DNA of 64,000 nt, taken from positions 11,136,852 through 11,200,851 of the forward strand of contig NC_063173.1 in assembly GCF_023159225.1 (NCBI RefSeq). The letters run 5' to 3'. A program made the translations under genes and the position numbers. The notes beneath the pieces are model-generated. The model worked only from the letters and a program-made list of their open reading frames with translations, searched no databases and had not been told where the DNA came from. Every line of letters starts with the position of its first letter. Positions within the stretch are counted from its first letter, which is position 1. Positions 33,551-58,989 of this stretch are shown in pieces. Source of the DNA: Perognathus longimembris pacificus. Its lineage: Eukaryota; Chordata; Mammalia; Rodentia; Heteromyidae.

Positions 33551-33790
33551 AGCTGGGCACCGGTGGCTCACGCCTGTAATCCTAGCTGCTCAGGAGGCTG
33601 AGATCTGAGGATAATAATTCAAAGCCAGCCTGGGCAAGAAAGTTTGTGAGACTTATCTTTAGTAAACCACCAGAAAACTGGATGTAGCACTGTGGCTCAA
33701 AGTGGTAGAGCACTACCTTAAGCGGAAGAGCTCAGAGACAGCACCCAGACCCAGAGTTCAAGCCCCATGACTGACCAAAACAATAACAAA
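33551..33790 (+). mobile_element. B1-Geo SINE
   Basis: One of the best preserved: GGGCACCGGTGGCTCACGCC head. Confidence 0.9.
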
Positions 33791-34264
33791 CATTAACTGA
33801 TTCTACTGAATGACAAAAGCAGTATGTATATAATGAGCATTTATACTAGCTAAGGATCCTAGTAAAGCTTTTAGAGGCAACTTGGTGGGATCTATAAATA
33901 GCTTAACAATACAAGCTAATTCCTCTTAGAGATCCTCCTTTTTTTTTTTAACAAAATGTACTATTGCAGCATTGGTTATAATGTACTAATATATAGAATA
34001 ATAATATAGTAATATACAATTTCCATTAGTAAGGACTATATGATTCTATATCAGGAGGGTTGTTTTGTTTTGTTTGGCCAGTATTGGAGTTTGAACTCGG
34101 CTTGGTATTTGCTAGGCTGGCACTCTACCACTGAGTCACACCTCTGGACCTTCTAATAGGAAAGTTTCTACGGACAAGTGGTCCTTGACTTCTGATGGGG
34201 TTATGTCCCAATAAACCCCTATCACAAGTTGAAAATACCCTAAGTCAAAAGTTCATTTAACATC

Positions 34265-34475
34265 CAGGTGTGATGGTACACACCTGTAATCCCAACACTT
34301 GAGACAGTGATGCAAGAGGATCATGACTTCGAGGCTACAATGAACTATGTCCCAGAACTCTGTCTCAAAAAACAAAAATGCATTTTAAGCAGAAGAAATG
34401 AAGAGTGTGGCTGTGTGATAAAGCACTCACCTAGCACGCACGAGTCCTGGGGTTTGATCTCTAATACCACATGAG
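34265..34475 (+). mobile_element. Old B1-ID type copies
   Basis: B1-like 34265-34365 then ID-like 34400-34475; a minus ID lies at 34073-34150 and another at 34715-34800. Confidence 0.5.
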
Positions 34476-34938
34476 CACACACCGCATCTAATACACCTAA
34501 CCTACCGAACACACTGCGCTGTAGTGCCCATTGCTCACCTTCAGCTGTCTGGCCAGACACTGGATTCACTACCACTGCCCAGTTTCATAAAACTACATAC
34601 TGTGTATGGCTAGCCCAGAAAAGGATCCAAATTCAAAAACAAGCACAGTTTTACTGTAAAGTAGATTTTTAATGCCATTTTTTCTTTTATTTTTTTATTA
34701 ATTTTATTTACTTTTGTTTATGTGGTATGGAGGAATTGAACTCAGGGCCTCATGCATGCTATATAAGCACTCTACCACTAAGCTACTTTTTTTCCCAGCT
34801 CCTAGAAAAACTTTTAAATTGAGCCATGTAATTACCTTTTGTAATTTAAAGTACTAGGTCATGGAGAGAGCGGAGTGATGCTAGCACAGATCAATGAAAG
34901 GCCAGCCTTAGCAGGAGGAATGGCTTCCTACAACAACC

Positions 34939-35160
34939 TGGCACTGGTGACTATGCCTGTAATCCCAGCTACTCATGAGACTGACATCTGAGGATCCCAG
35001 ATCAAAGCCAGCCTGGGAAGGAAAGTATATGAGAATCGTTTCCAATTAACCACAAAAAGCCAGAAATGGAGCTGTGGCTCAAAAGGTAGAGTGCTAGCCT
35101 TGAGCAAAAAAGCTCAAAAACACCCAAACCCAGGGTTGGAGCCCCAGGACCAGCACTCCC
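34939..35160 (+). mobile_element. B1-Geo SINE
   Basis: Ends GGAGCCCCAGGACCAGC. Confidence 0.8.
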
Positions 35161-35164
35161 ACAC

Positions 35165-37040
35165 ATAAGGTTGTATGTATTACTTTCTTCACAAGCCTCT
35201 GAACTAGAAAATACCTTGCTCAGAATTGTTGGAAGAATGAGTTATAAAAATAGTGAATTATGTATGTAATGAATGAGCTTAGAAACTAAGTCTGCCATCA
35301 TTATTGTGTATCTTTAGTTATGACGTCGGATCCAATCCTCCCAACACAGCATTCACACCTTTTTACAGAGGGGCTGAAGATGGAACTCTAAGCCTTTCTT
35401 GTTTAACGCCTGGCTTGTTCCATCACATGCCTCTAGTGCGCGGCTTAACACAGTGAATAGCCCACACTGACTATGTTATTAGTTCACTTTGCCAGCCCTT
35501 TACAAGAAAAATTAGTAAGTGTAAGCAACTCAGATATAAAGTTGGTGTTGTTCTTCCACCTCAGTTCTGCAGCCTAGCCATGGAGCTAGAGCTGAAGGTG
35601 GTCTATGCCTGTTCTAATACAATGTAAACATACCCCTAGCAATTCTGGGAAGAGAGGCATGAGAGGGGGATCTCTTGGCTGGGTCCCCTCTTGATCAGGC
35701 CTAGATCAGACTCATGGTTTAGCTCTTCTGCTGCAAGGTCCTTGTCCAGGGACTTGGCTGGGTACTCTGTACAAAGGTTCACTGTAATGTGTTTTAATAG
35801 TTGAGCAGAAGATACGCCTCTCTCCCTAGGTAAGGTTGCCAGACTAGGTCTTTGGTCTGCTGACTTTAGAAATTGGAAGACTGGAGCAAGTCCAGATTGA
35901 AATCTTACACTTCCCCTTGGTAGAATACTGGGGTTCCCTCCTCTGCTTCAGCAAGGGGGTCTAAAGCTGGCAGAGGAAGTAAGGATTCTTCTTTGGTTAG
36001 TAGCTTGGGCATTCTGTCTGAATGGTGAACTGACCCTGAAAAATGAGCTGAAATGTCTGAGAATGAGTTATTCCAGGGAGAATGTAACAGCTACACCATT
36101 TCAGATTCTGCAGGATGGACATTTGGAAATCAAATGTATACAGAGATCTAAGTATGGGTAAAACAAGCCACCTTTGCCTGCAGTCTTTCCTGCAGTTCCA
36201 ATTCACCCAATGCATGCTCACAGAGCTTTCCTAACAAGTCAAACACCCGGACTCTATTTCTCTGTGACAAAATCACAGAGAACCACAGCCTGTTATTTCA
36301 CAGGCCTCCAAGGTACAAGCACTCTCACCTAGAGGAAAAGGACTAAAACAAAAGCTATAGAATTTTCTAGTTTTAGCTAGGAAAACTGCCCATTTGACCT
36401 AGGTATTCTGTCCTTCTGTAAAGTTATTGAACTACATAACAATCAATCCCTAAAAGTCCTTGTAAAATGCACCAAACTGAGAACTGAGTGCCTTGGCACA
36501 ATCCATGGGTGTGCCATTCACTGGCTGAGTGGATGACCTTTGATAAGTCTATTTCCTTCCCCAGAGAAATGACTCCAAAGATTATGCATTGATAGAGCCA
36601 ACAGTAGAAACTAGCTATTCTGACTTTCAACCAGTGACTACTGCTCTTTTCTCTCCTGCCTATCCCTCATGCTTTAACAGTTCTAGGAATTCTTTATCCC
36701 CATCTGGGCATTCAAAACTAAAAATATAAAGCACTGAACTAAGGAAACATAACAAAATGAGTTAGTAAAGTCATACCCAAGAGTACACACTGCATATTTT
36801 ACTTATATGTCATACTGGATAGACAAACCCAACCTATGGCAATATAAATGAAATTAGTCAGTGCCTGTAGGGAAGAATGGCTGAAAGAATACAAGAGAAC
36901 TTTCTGGGGTAACACAAATGTTCTTTATTTTGAAATAAGTGGTAGATGCAGTTTAAAAACAGATCAGTTCCAAACTGACCTACATGGTTAAAGTCTGTGT
37001 TTCACTATATGTAAACCATGCCTCTACTTTAAAGTTGTTT
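35165..37040. other. Intergenic stretch, mostly unrecognised
   Basis: Between COA4 and MRPL48. Possible antisense MIR at 35330-35440 and MIR at 36480-36600; otherwise no gene or RNA that I recognise. Confidence 0.4.
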
Positions 37041-37057
37041 GGGGTTTTTGTTTCCAG

Positions 37058-37262
37058 TACCACAATTTGAACTCAGAGCCTCTTGCCTGTTTGGACTGCT
37101 TGCTCACAGATGACACGCTACCACTTGAGCTATGCCTCTAGTCCAGCTTTCTTGCTGGTTAACTAGAGTTGGAGTCTTTCATTTCTGCCCAGGCTGGCTC
37201 CAGGTGGCAGGCTCCTTCCTAAGTAAGCTAGGATTATAGATGTGAGCCACTAGTGCCTGGGC
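37058..37262 (-). mobile_element. B1-Geo SINE, diverged
   Basis: A shorter plus B1-like piece follows at 37275-37380. Confidence 0.7.
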
Positions 37263-37964
37263 TAAAAAACCTTTCATGCCAGATGTGGTGGCTCACAACT
37301 GTAATCCTAGATACTCAGGAGGTTGAGGAACCCCGGTTCATAGAAAGGATGACTCTTATCTCCAATTAACCACAAAGAAAATACTAAAATTATTTAGAAG
37401 GGGATAATAGCTAATAATTACTAAGCCTTTGCTTTGTCTCCATCTCCTACCTCTAAAAAAGGGATTATCCCATTTTTACAAATTAGAAAATTGAAGTTCG
37501 GTGAAGTTAACCACCAGAAAAACAAAACACTAGACTCTTGAAAACTAATACATGCAGAAGCCCAAGGCCCATCTAGGTTTGTTTGCCTCTTTTCCTTGTA
37601 ATAGCTGTCTCAAGGAGATAGAGAAAGGTATTTTTAACCTGGAGCACAGATAGTTTTGTTCTGTTTAATTTATTCATTGTTTTGTGATCCTAAGAAACTA
37701 TCCCCCCCTCCCCATCACTCTAGAGACCCACATGAAACTTAATTGTTGTGTAGCCCTGACGCTCCAGTAAAATTATCTCCTATTTCTTTTGCCAGGATGA
37801 GACATTAAGAACAATTTCCGTTTCTCAGGTCAGATTAACCATGAGCCACAAAAACCCTCTGACTCGAGTGGGAGGATAAATCATCAACTAGGTGAGTGAT
37901 AGGAATGTTCCAAAGAGAAAGAATCCAGCTGCCTCCTACTTAAGAGATAAGCCTGACTCATCCC

Positions 37965-38110
37965 TCGGTGATGCAGTAGAAAGGGATGGACTGGCAATCA
38001 GGAGATCTGAATCTTGTTGCTGCTCTGCCAGTGAAATGCCCCGTGACGCTGTGCAACAGCACAGCTCCCTGGGCCCTGAACATGCAGTTCTTAAAGGACA
38101 CAATGGGTTG
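37965..38110 (+). repeat. MIR
   Basis: GCAGTAGAAAGGGATGGAC, ATCAGGAGATCTGAATC and GCTCTGCCAGTGAAATG follow the MIR consensus. Confidence 0.65.
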
Positions 38111-38679
38111 GCTGGTCCTAGTCTTTCAGCTCAATATCTTGTTAATTTATGATATTCGGAGTCCTGCTTTCACATGTAGACAAAAAAAAAAAACTAGGCA
38201 AAGACTGATGTGTTTAACAGCCTCCTCTGAGCTGCTCATGTGACATTGTATGTTGTGTATGTGCTATGGGATGGGTGTGCATGCATGTAAGTACACTAAA
38301 CTCTATTTGCCTTTGCATCTTTATGTCACTATTCTTCCCCCAGAATCTCACTCATTTGTTAAGTTCTGTTTTTTTGTTTCTAATTCCCTGAAGGAAACTC
38401 AGTAATGAGCAGTTCTACACCAAAACATCAGTCCTCCCCTAGAAAAGTCTGCCTACACTCCCAATGGAGTCCACTTGTAAATCTTGACCTGCTGAGTCTT
38501 CCATTTGAATTCAGAGGAGCATTTTAATGAGGGGTACCTGTCCCCCCGGTAGTGTTATGCCTTAGAAGGAAATTTGAGTTCCCTCTGGTTATCTGTGGAG
38601 ATCAAGTGAACGAATCCGAATAACTGCAGGACTGAAGCTGATGAGCCAGAAAAGTACATGAAGTGCTGAGACTGCTCAC

Positions 38680-38840
38680 AGCTCTCCCATACCTCGGGGC
38701 AGAAGCCACACAGATGTATAGGGCAAGAGATTTGCCTTTTAGCTGTGTGATAAAAGTGATTTCAACTCTCCTAACTTCAGTTTCTTACCTGTAAGATCAG
38801 GATAATACCAATAAACTGAAAGAGAATTTCTGAATAGTAA
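38680..38840 (+). repeat. Probable MIR
   Basis: TAGCTGTGTGATAAAAGTG, AACTTCAGTTTCTTACC and TGTAAGATCAGGATAATACC. Confidence 0.6.
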
Positions 38841-39261
38841 GAGACCAATAAATGTGAGATTCAGACACACACACACACACAGCCACACACATATTCTCAC
38901 ATATTCTCATGCAAATAGACATTCATAGGCACACACACATATCCTGAGAGACCACCAGCACAAGGTCTAGCTTCATAAATGATAGCTATTCTGCGTGAAT
39001 GTACGAGTGCTCAGAAAAGGAAAAACATTGAGGCCGCCTAACTCGAGGTTCTTAAAGAGGTAATCCTAGATTATCAGCACAAGTATCACTTGGGAACTTG
39101 TAAGATACAAATGCTAGACCATACATATGGAATTTTAAGAGCTAAGACAGGAGTCTGTGCTGGAAAAATACCCCATCCTGGTGATTTCCATGTTCCCTAG
39201 AAGTTTGAGATTTAATGACTTAGATAAGTCTTTGACAGACTATTTCTACAAAGGGCCAAAT

Positions 39262-39480
39262 AGCCAGGCATTGGTGGCTCACACCTGTAATCCTAGCTAC
39301 TCAGGAGGCTGAGATCTGAGGATTATGGTTCAAAGCCAGCCCGGGGAAGGAAAGTCCATGAGTCTCTTATCTCCAATTAACTAGCAGAAAACTGGAGCTG
39401 TGACTCAAAGTGGTAGAGTGCTAGTCTACCTGTCCCTAAGCTGGGGCAGTGCCCAGGCCCAGAGTTCAAGCCTCCAAAAA
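39262..39480 (+). mobile_element. B1-Geo SINE
   Basis: B1 head well preserved, Geo shortened. Confidence 0.85.
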
Positions 39481-39672
39481 GGGGTGGGGGCAGATAGTGT
39501 TTTAACTTCGTGGACTCTGTTTTAACTACTCAACCATGCCATTATGGCATTAAAGCAGTCATAGACAACACTGAGTGAGGAGGGCTGTTCCAATAAATAT
39601 TTATAAAAACAGAAGGAGATTTTTGTGACTGTACTAAATATAACTAATGTTCATCTCAAAATACCTGATTTG

Positions 39673-39877
39673 GGGCTGGGAATATGGCCTAGTGGTAAAG
39701 CACTCGCCTCGCATGCATGAAGCCCTAGGCTCGATTCCTCAGCACCACATATATAGAAAAAGCTGGAAGTGGAGCTGTGGCTCAAGTGGCAGAGTGCTAG
39801 CCTTAAGCAAAAAAAGCTCAGGGGCGGCACCCAGGCTTTGAGTTCAAACCCCAGGACTGGCAGGGAAAAAAAAAAAA
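39673..39877 (+). mobile_element. IDL-Geo SINE
   Basis: TACCTGATTT and TACCCAGTTT flanks are diverged duplications. Confidence 0.85.
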
Positions 39878-40321
39878 GTACCCAGTTTCAGATATTTCAT
39901 TATAGCAACACAAAATGAACTAATATAGGGAGTTTATTTGTGCTATGATCCCCACATCACTACAAAACTAGATTGCTTTAAAGGATGATTTCAAGCCAAG
40001 CAGAGTGGCATATGCCTGTAATCCTAGAACTTGGGAAGCTGAAACAAGAGCATCTCAAAGTTCAAGATCAGCTTGGGTTACAAAGTGAGTCCCAGGCCAG
40101 TCTGGATTACAGCAAGAAATTACCTCAAGGAAAAAAAAGAAAGACTTTACTCTAATTGAAACAATGCGGAATGGGAACATGCTTCTATGCCAAAGCATCA
40201 GACAAAACGAAAACAATCTCTTCGTAAAGTCAAGATGGCCTCACACCTCTCTTCTCCTTTCCTTCCCTTCCCCATCTGTCATACACACCAACAACAGTAC
40301 TAGCAACTATAGCAGCAGGTT

Positions 40322-40327
40322 TTTATT
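40322..40327 (-). terminator. MRPL48: Candidate MRPL48 polyadenylation signal
   Basis: AATAAA on the minus strand about 200 bases past the stop; nearest canonical hexamer that I found. Confidence 0.5.
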
Positions 40328-40526
40328 AGCTGGATACTCCAGGTTATTTCAAAGGTAAGTGGTAATAACTGACAAGTACTTCCATGTCACAGAAAGAAAG
40401 CATTCCCAGTATGGAAATAAGTAATCAAGAAACCACAGGGTCAGTCTTCTACCTAAGTCTGACCACCTAAGAAGCTCTTCTTGGGACCCAGTACCACCAG
40501 TGTGGAAATGAAAGTATCTGTGGTAG

Positions 40527-53240
<12,714 letters not shown>

Positions 53241-53501
53241 CTGAACAGAAAACAAAAAGAGAAAGGAAATAAATCAAAGTATTATAAGAGAAATTCAATC
53301 ATAGCATATTGGCATTTTAAAAAATCATCTAAAACTGTATAACAATTAAAAACAAAGAAATTATTCACTTATTTTCCCTCTCAGTTTACTCAAGGTACAA
53401 ACTAAAGTTTTCTTGGGAAGGAATGAACAACTTCACTTTCCAGTGTGCTATATCACTAGCCACAACAAGGAGAGAGAATACTGCTACCATTACTTTAACA
53501 A

Positions 53502-54163
53502 TGTTATGTCCAGATTTTGGGTCCCCAAAGACCACCAAGGAGTCGATCCCATTGCAAACGCACGAGAGTCTTTATTGCAAGCTAGAGCCTGGACTCTCAA
53601 CCATCACCAACACAGCGAATCTGGATGAGAGCCCCGACCCTCAGATAGACAGGGGTTTTATTGTGATTACAACAGGGGCAGGGTATTTCCAACTTGGCAG
53701 ATACTTGATTGGATGGCATTTAGCAAACAAGTCTTGCCCTATTTCTATTGGCTCTCTACCCTTTCAGTTACCTATTTTGGCTTTGATAATGGGAACTGGC
53801 CTCCATATCAGGAACTGACAACAGGTGGTCACATAGCAATGATTCAGGGGGTTAGTGCAGGGGGTAGAGCAAGTCACCAATGGGTTAAGCAAGCCGTTGT
53901 TTACAGAAGCAGAATTCTGCGGTCAGGCTGACCTAGTACCAACTTTATTTTAACAATTGCTACAATGTTTTCCCATTACCACTAAGCAGTTTGAGTGGGC
54001 TAAAACAATCCAGTATTCAATCATAAGTAAACCAACCCAACAGTTACCATGGCATTTCTACTACTATTATGGCTATTTCTATAGTCTATGACTATGTATC
54101 CTTTTTTACTGTCCATTACCATGATTGCTACTTAGGTACAGAGGGGAACAAGGGCTCCCTACA
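53502..54163 (-). mobile_element. Solo LTR of an endogenous retrovirus
   Basis: Read on the minus strand it starts TGTAGGGAGCCC and ends GGACATAACA, the TG...CA ends of an LTR. AATAAA at 53571-53576 is followed by a short U5-like segment. No gag, pol or env sequence is next to it, so this looks like a recombined solo LTR. Flanking duplications are not clear. The TGTAGGGAGCC start resembles class II (ERVK/IAP-type) LTRs, but I cannot assign the family. It lies about 260 bases upstream of an MRPL48 exon, in the same orientation as that gene. Confidence 0.75.
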
Positions 54164-54433
54164 TTTTTAAATGTCAAACTACAAAAAATTAGTCTCATGG
54201 GTGGGGGTGCAGCCCTCTATCATGGAGTCATCACCAGGCTTTAGAAGCTGTTACAATTTTAACACTAAAACTTACATTTAGTCACTCAGGTTCTCAGGTT
54301 AGCCCTTACAACAAGAATACATATGGCCATCTTATTGTCTTGTTCTGAGATTTGCCTACCCTCTCCAGTCCTGTTTCTGCTAAAAATTGGTAAATTAATA
54401 GGAGTTATGCTAGATAAAAGATCCTATCCCCGG

Positions 54434-54652
54434 GCTGGGGATATGGCCTAGTGGCTAGAGTGCTTGCCTTCTACACATGAAGCTCTCGGTTCAATTCCCC
54501 AGCACCACATATGTGGAAAACGGCCAGAAGGGGCGCTGTGGCTCAGGTGGCAGAGTGCTACCCTTGAGCGGGAAGAAGCCAGGGACAGTGCTCAGGCCCT
54601 GAATCCAGGGCCCAGGACTGGCCAAAAAAAAAAACAAAAAACAAAAACATAT
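54434..54652 (+). mobile_element. Young IDL-Geo SINE
   Basis: GAGCGGGAAG variant; about 270 bases past the solo LTR. Confidence 0.9.
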
Positions 54653-54979
54653 GTAAAGTGCTTAATATAATCGGTGACACATGTTTTAGCACTCCATAAG
54701 GGCGTGGTAGGTGGCTTAACTGGTAGAAAGCACCTTCAGAAATCCTCCCCCTAGTTCAATCCCAAGCAACCTAAATAAATACTCAATAACCATTAACTTT
54801 TATCTTTTTTTTTACACTCTTTGCCACTAGGCCATATTCCCAGCCCTCTCCCCTAGTTCTTCATTTCTGTGTAGGAAGAATACAAAGCCTAGAAAGATTA
54901 AGTATAATAAAAAGTAAAGTTCTAAACTAAAAAAAAAAAATTTAAGTATGCCCTCCAGAGTCACATATCCAGACAAATC

Positions 54980-56180
54980 AAATCCCAGGAACTAACACCT
55001 AACCATTTTAACCACAATATAAGGGGGTTTTCTGGGTAAGCCTTCCATATTATTAAAGTTTTCAACAACGGTGGTCAATCCAGGATGCTAGCCAGGCCTT
55101 GGAATGAGTGAGAAGTCAACCTCAAGGCATTCACCATCAAGGTACGGAAGGCTTGCTCTCTGTTCAGAGCTTTCCCTGCCCCATGCCAAATAGAGCAAAA
55201 AGGACTTCTCACTAGAACAGTCAGCACCGCAGCCAGAGCTGTGAGGAATGCTAACATCTGAATGCAATGGGGAGTGCTAAAAATTTCCAGCATAGAAGGG
55301 AGGAGCTTCTCTGAAGCCTGGAAGCTTTTCTTTTCTTTTGGAAGATTTTCTTAACCAAAGAAAATACAAGGCTCTTCAAAGGTGTTGCTCCAAGCTAACA
55401 AAGAAAGCTGATTCCAGTATCCCTCTTGGCACCTCACTTGCTTTTCCATGTTGGCCTAAATCTACCTAGACCTGTCACTTTATCAGGAGCCTATTGTGGT
55501 ATTATCATAATTCAACTCTGAGCCAAGGTACAGGACAGCCAACAAAAACATAACTGCATATAATACCAGATACTAGTTTCCATAACTTTTTCTTTATTTG
55601 GTGCTAGGGACTGGAATCTAGGGTCCTGCATATGCTGAAGATGTGTTCTATACAAAACTATGCCCCTCCTTTAATTTATGTAATTTTACTTGCATAATTT
55701 TTCTACTACCCATTTTTTCCTTTTTATTCCTTCTGTCTTAAATTCAGGCCTTCATAAATGCCCCCAGAGGAACTAAAGAGCAGGCTGCATTCACTATGGG
55801 AAGGCACAGGGTAGCCCTTCTTAAGTTCCCATAAGACTACTTTATGGTCCTCTGAATGGACCCTAAGATAAATTAGTAGGTCAGTTTTGTGCAGAAAATT
55901 GATGTCATCTCTAGGCAAGTTATTTGCCAAAAGCTACTGGAAAACTTTGCTGAGAAAGTGCTGACAGAGGAGTGAAATTAGAATCACAGGCTTTTGCATC
56001 TGGCAGGGATCTTACAGATAATTTAGTCTCTTCCTTCCCTACCATAAAGGGAAAATGACATGGTTAAGTTTACAATAGTAAGGAAATACAAGGTACTGCT
56101 TCATGTCTAGCCAGGCCTGAAAGCTGGGACTGTGGGTGCAATCCCAGGCTCTCTTCACTAAAATGAGAGTATATGCCCAT
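54980..56180. other. MRPL48 intron, nothing firmly recognised
   Basis: No exon, RNA or clear repeat except a possible ID scrap at 55600-55665. Confidence 0.4.
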
Positions 56181-56208
56181 CACTACAGGCCACATTTTTT
56201 GGGGGGGG

Positions 56209-56435
56209 GTGGGTCATGGGGCTTGAACTCTGGGCCTGGACGCTGTCTCTGAACTCTTCAGCACATGTCTAGCACTCTACCACTTAAGCCACAGTACTAC
56301 TCCTGGTTTTCTGGCGGTTAATTAGAGATAAGAGTCTCGTGGACTTTCCTGCCCCAGCAGGCTTCAAACAGCAATCCTCAGCTCTCAACCTCCTGAGCAG
56401 TTAGGATTACAGGCGTGAGCCACTGATACCTGGCT
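56209..56435 (-). mobile_element. B1-Geo SINE
   Basis: Follows a G-rich run (56202-56214). Confidence 0.85.
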
Positions 56436-56734
56436 AGGCTACATTCTTTGGGGTGAGAAAAGGAAAGAACTATATCATCTTAACCCATCAACAAAAAGGC
56501 TGACATCTTTGCAACATATTCAGCTTCCAGAAGTCCTAGGGATGAAAATAACAAAATTTATATGTAAGTATTCAGGTGATTTGATGATATCTCTCTGAAT
56601 AGTCCATAATGAGCCATGAGGTACATACTGATTGACCAGAGTATGTATATCATTCAACATAACATTCAAGAGACCTAGCTCTGATTAGGGTGGCAAGGAA
56701 ACACAGCTTGATGCTTACATACAAAGCAGAAGAC

Positions 56735-57045
56735 TCAGATGGAAGCCAGACAAAATCTGGACTCAAATTCTATCTGCTTAAGTCACTATGTGACACTGGT
56801 TGACCTCTCTGAGGCCTTGGTTTCTCTAATCTTAGCAGTGGCATTATTGTGAAGCTCTATGTACCTATAAGGATGTACAGCAAATTCATGGGCATTGGCA
56901 GATTCTAACTGTGTTAAGTCAAAATATTGGCTCTGGAAATTACTAGTCATTTGAACAAATCATTTCATCTTTCTGAGCCTCAGATTCTTCAAACTTGGTC
57001 TTTAATACTCATAATAAAGTCTGAGGATTAAATTAAATATACCAT
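56735..57045 (+). repeat. MIR copies
   Basis: 56735-56855 (CTCTGAGGCCTTGGTTTC) and 56925-57045 (CTTTCTGAGCCTCAGATTC). Confidence 0.6.
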
Positions 57046-57945
57046 TTGTAATACGCTAAAATGAAATGATGTGTTTAAAAACCAAGTTACAATCCCTGGC
57101 ATAGAATAATAAATAGTATCTTTTTAAAAGATTAGGTAATGTAGCATTTATTAGCATAATAAACTAGAGGTAAGCATTCTCCTCGTATCCTACACATATG
57201 CTTTCAAGAATGAAGAATTTATTAAGCATGTGCAAAGTGTTAGTTCAATCACTTAGGAAGTATACCAAAGAAACAGAAAATCTAGTCCCAGCACTCAAGG
57301 AACTTACAGCCTGGAAAAAAAAAAAAGAAAAGAAAAAGAAAGGCACACAAGAAAGAACAGGTCCTCTCTATATGCAAGGCGCATGCAGTACAAACTACTT
57401 TGCCTGTACCATGCTGAGGAGAATAAAAGAGCAGCTACCTCAGATGGGTGCAGGTGAAAGGGCAGAGATTGGAGCCAGTACTCCTAAGTTTGGATATGAT
57501 ATCTGAATATATGGTAGCTACTTAATAAATGCTCTCTTTAAAAAGGTCCATGAATACCTGCTTTCTTCTCAGGTCTCATCTCTCCTCTTCCCTTAATGCC
57601 CATGTAAGACTTGAGAATAAAATGTTGAGAGTTTTGCAGTGGAATCTTCAAGATTCCAGTGTCTTCCCACATTTGCCCAGCATATATCCCCTTCCTGTAA
57701 TGCCTCTGACTCCTCAGACCATATGCCTAATTTAAGAAAGTTATATTCGTTTTTTAAAGACAGCTCAGATTGGCAGGAAGCCTTCCTTGACTGTTCACAC
57801 AGAGTTAGAAACCTGTCTTGTATGCTCGCTTCACATTTCCTCCATGCCAAGCACTATCATTTATGACACAAATTCATTCATTCAACAAATATTGACTGAC
57901 CACTGGTAACAGTGCCCGACTACAGTTAGTTTGAAAAAAGAGGGG

Positions 57946-58395
57946 GCTGGGAATATGGCTTAGTGGTAGAGTGCTCACCTTGCAGGCATGAAGCCCTGGG
58001 TTTGATTCCTCAGCACCAAATAAACAAAAAAGCCGGAAGTGGCGCTGTGACTCAAGTGGTAGAGTGCTAGCCTTGAGCAAAAAGGAAGCCAGGGACAGTG
58101 CTCAGGCCCTGACTCCAAGCCCCAGGACTGGCAAAAAATAAAATAAAATACAACACTGGGCACCAGTGGTTCATGCCTATAATCCTAGCTACTCAAGAGG
58201 CTGAGATCTGAGGATCACCATCCAAAGACAGTCAAGGGCAGGAAAGTCCATGAGACTCTTATCTCCAATAAACTACTCAGAAAAAGCCAAAAGTGGCCCT
58301 GTGGCTCAAGTGGTAGAGCACTAGCCTTGAGCACAGGGAGGCCCAGGGACAGTGCCCAGATCCTGAGTTCAAGCCCCAGGAAAACAAAAAACAAA
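57946..58395 (+). mobile_element. IDL-Geo then B1-Geo SINE
   Basis: 57946-58150 and 58157-58395, head to tail. Confidence 0.88.
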
Positions 58396-58784
58396 AAAGC
58401 AGCACTATCCCTGCCCTCTGAAGCTTGCAATATATCAGGGGAGGCATTCCTAGAATAAATAACTATGAGAGGATGCACATTTGAAAAAGAAGAATAGAAT
58501 ACTAAGGGATTAATATAATCATCATTGTCATCACTACTTATGGGTGCCTTATTTGAGATGCTGGAAGTACTTAAATTTTATCTAACTGGGAAGGGATAAT
58601 TACGAATAATTGCTGTCAAATATGAACCCTTCTAAAAATATGACATGGTTGTAATTTGGCAGAACAAATGAAGCAGGTTGAGACCCCCAGTGGGATGGAG
58701 AGCAGAGGGAACTTTTTATCTTCTATATATCCCAGTTATCAGCTAGCCCAGCAACTGGATACTCTTAGAAGAATATCCAGTTCA

Positions 58785-58980
58785 GGGGCTGGGAATATGG
58801 CTTAGTGGTAGAGTGCTTCCCTTGCATGCATGAAGTCCTGGGTTCAATTCCTCTGCACCACATAAACAGAAAAAGCAGGAAGTGGCGCTGTGGCTCAAGT
58901 GGTAGAGTGCTAGCAAAAAGAAGCCAGGGACAGTGCTCAGGCCCTGAGTCCACACCACAGGACTAGCAAAAAAAAAAAAT
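58785..58980 (+). mobile_element. IDL-Geo SINE
   Basis: TATCCAGTTCA duplicated at about 58774 and 58983. Confidence 0.92.
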
Positions 58981-58989
58981 TATATCCAG

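Noticed and set aside
37892..38152. 86-codon plus frame
   Set aside because: Mostly an ancient MIR repeat; no protein family recognised.
54815..54847. Minus ID 5' fragment as a third tailless half copy
   Set aside because: It is followed by an A9 tail and I find no flanking duplication, so it looks like an internally deleted ordinary SINE.
55075..55293. Possible 5' exon of MRPL48
   Set aside because: The frame does not resemble the expected N-terminal region (KYKHLIKAE-like) and lacks a fitting phase-0 donor.
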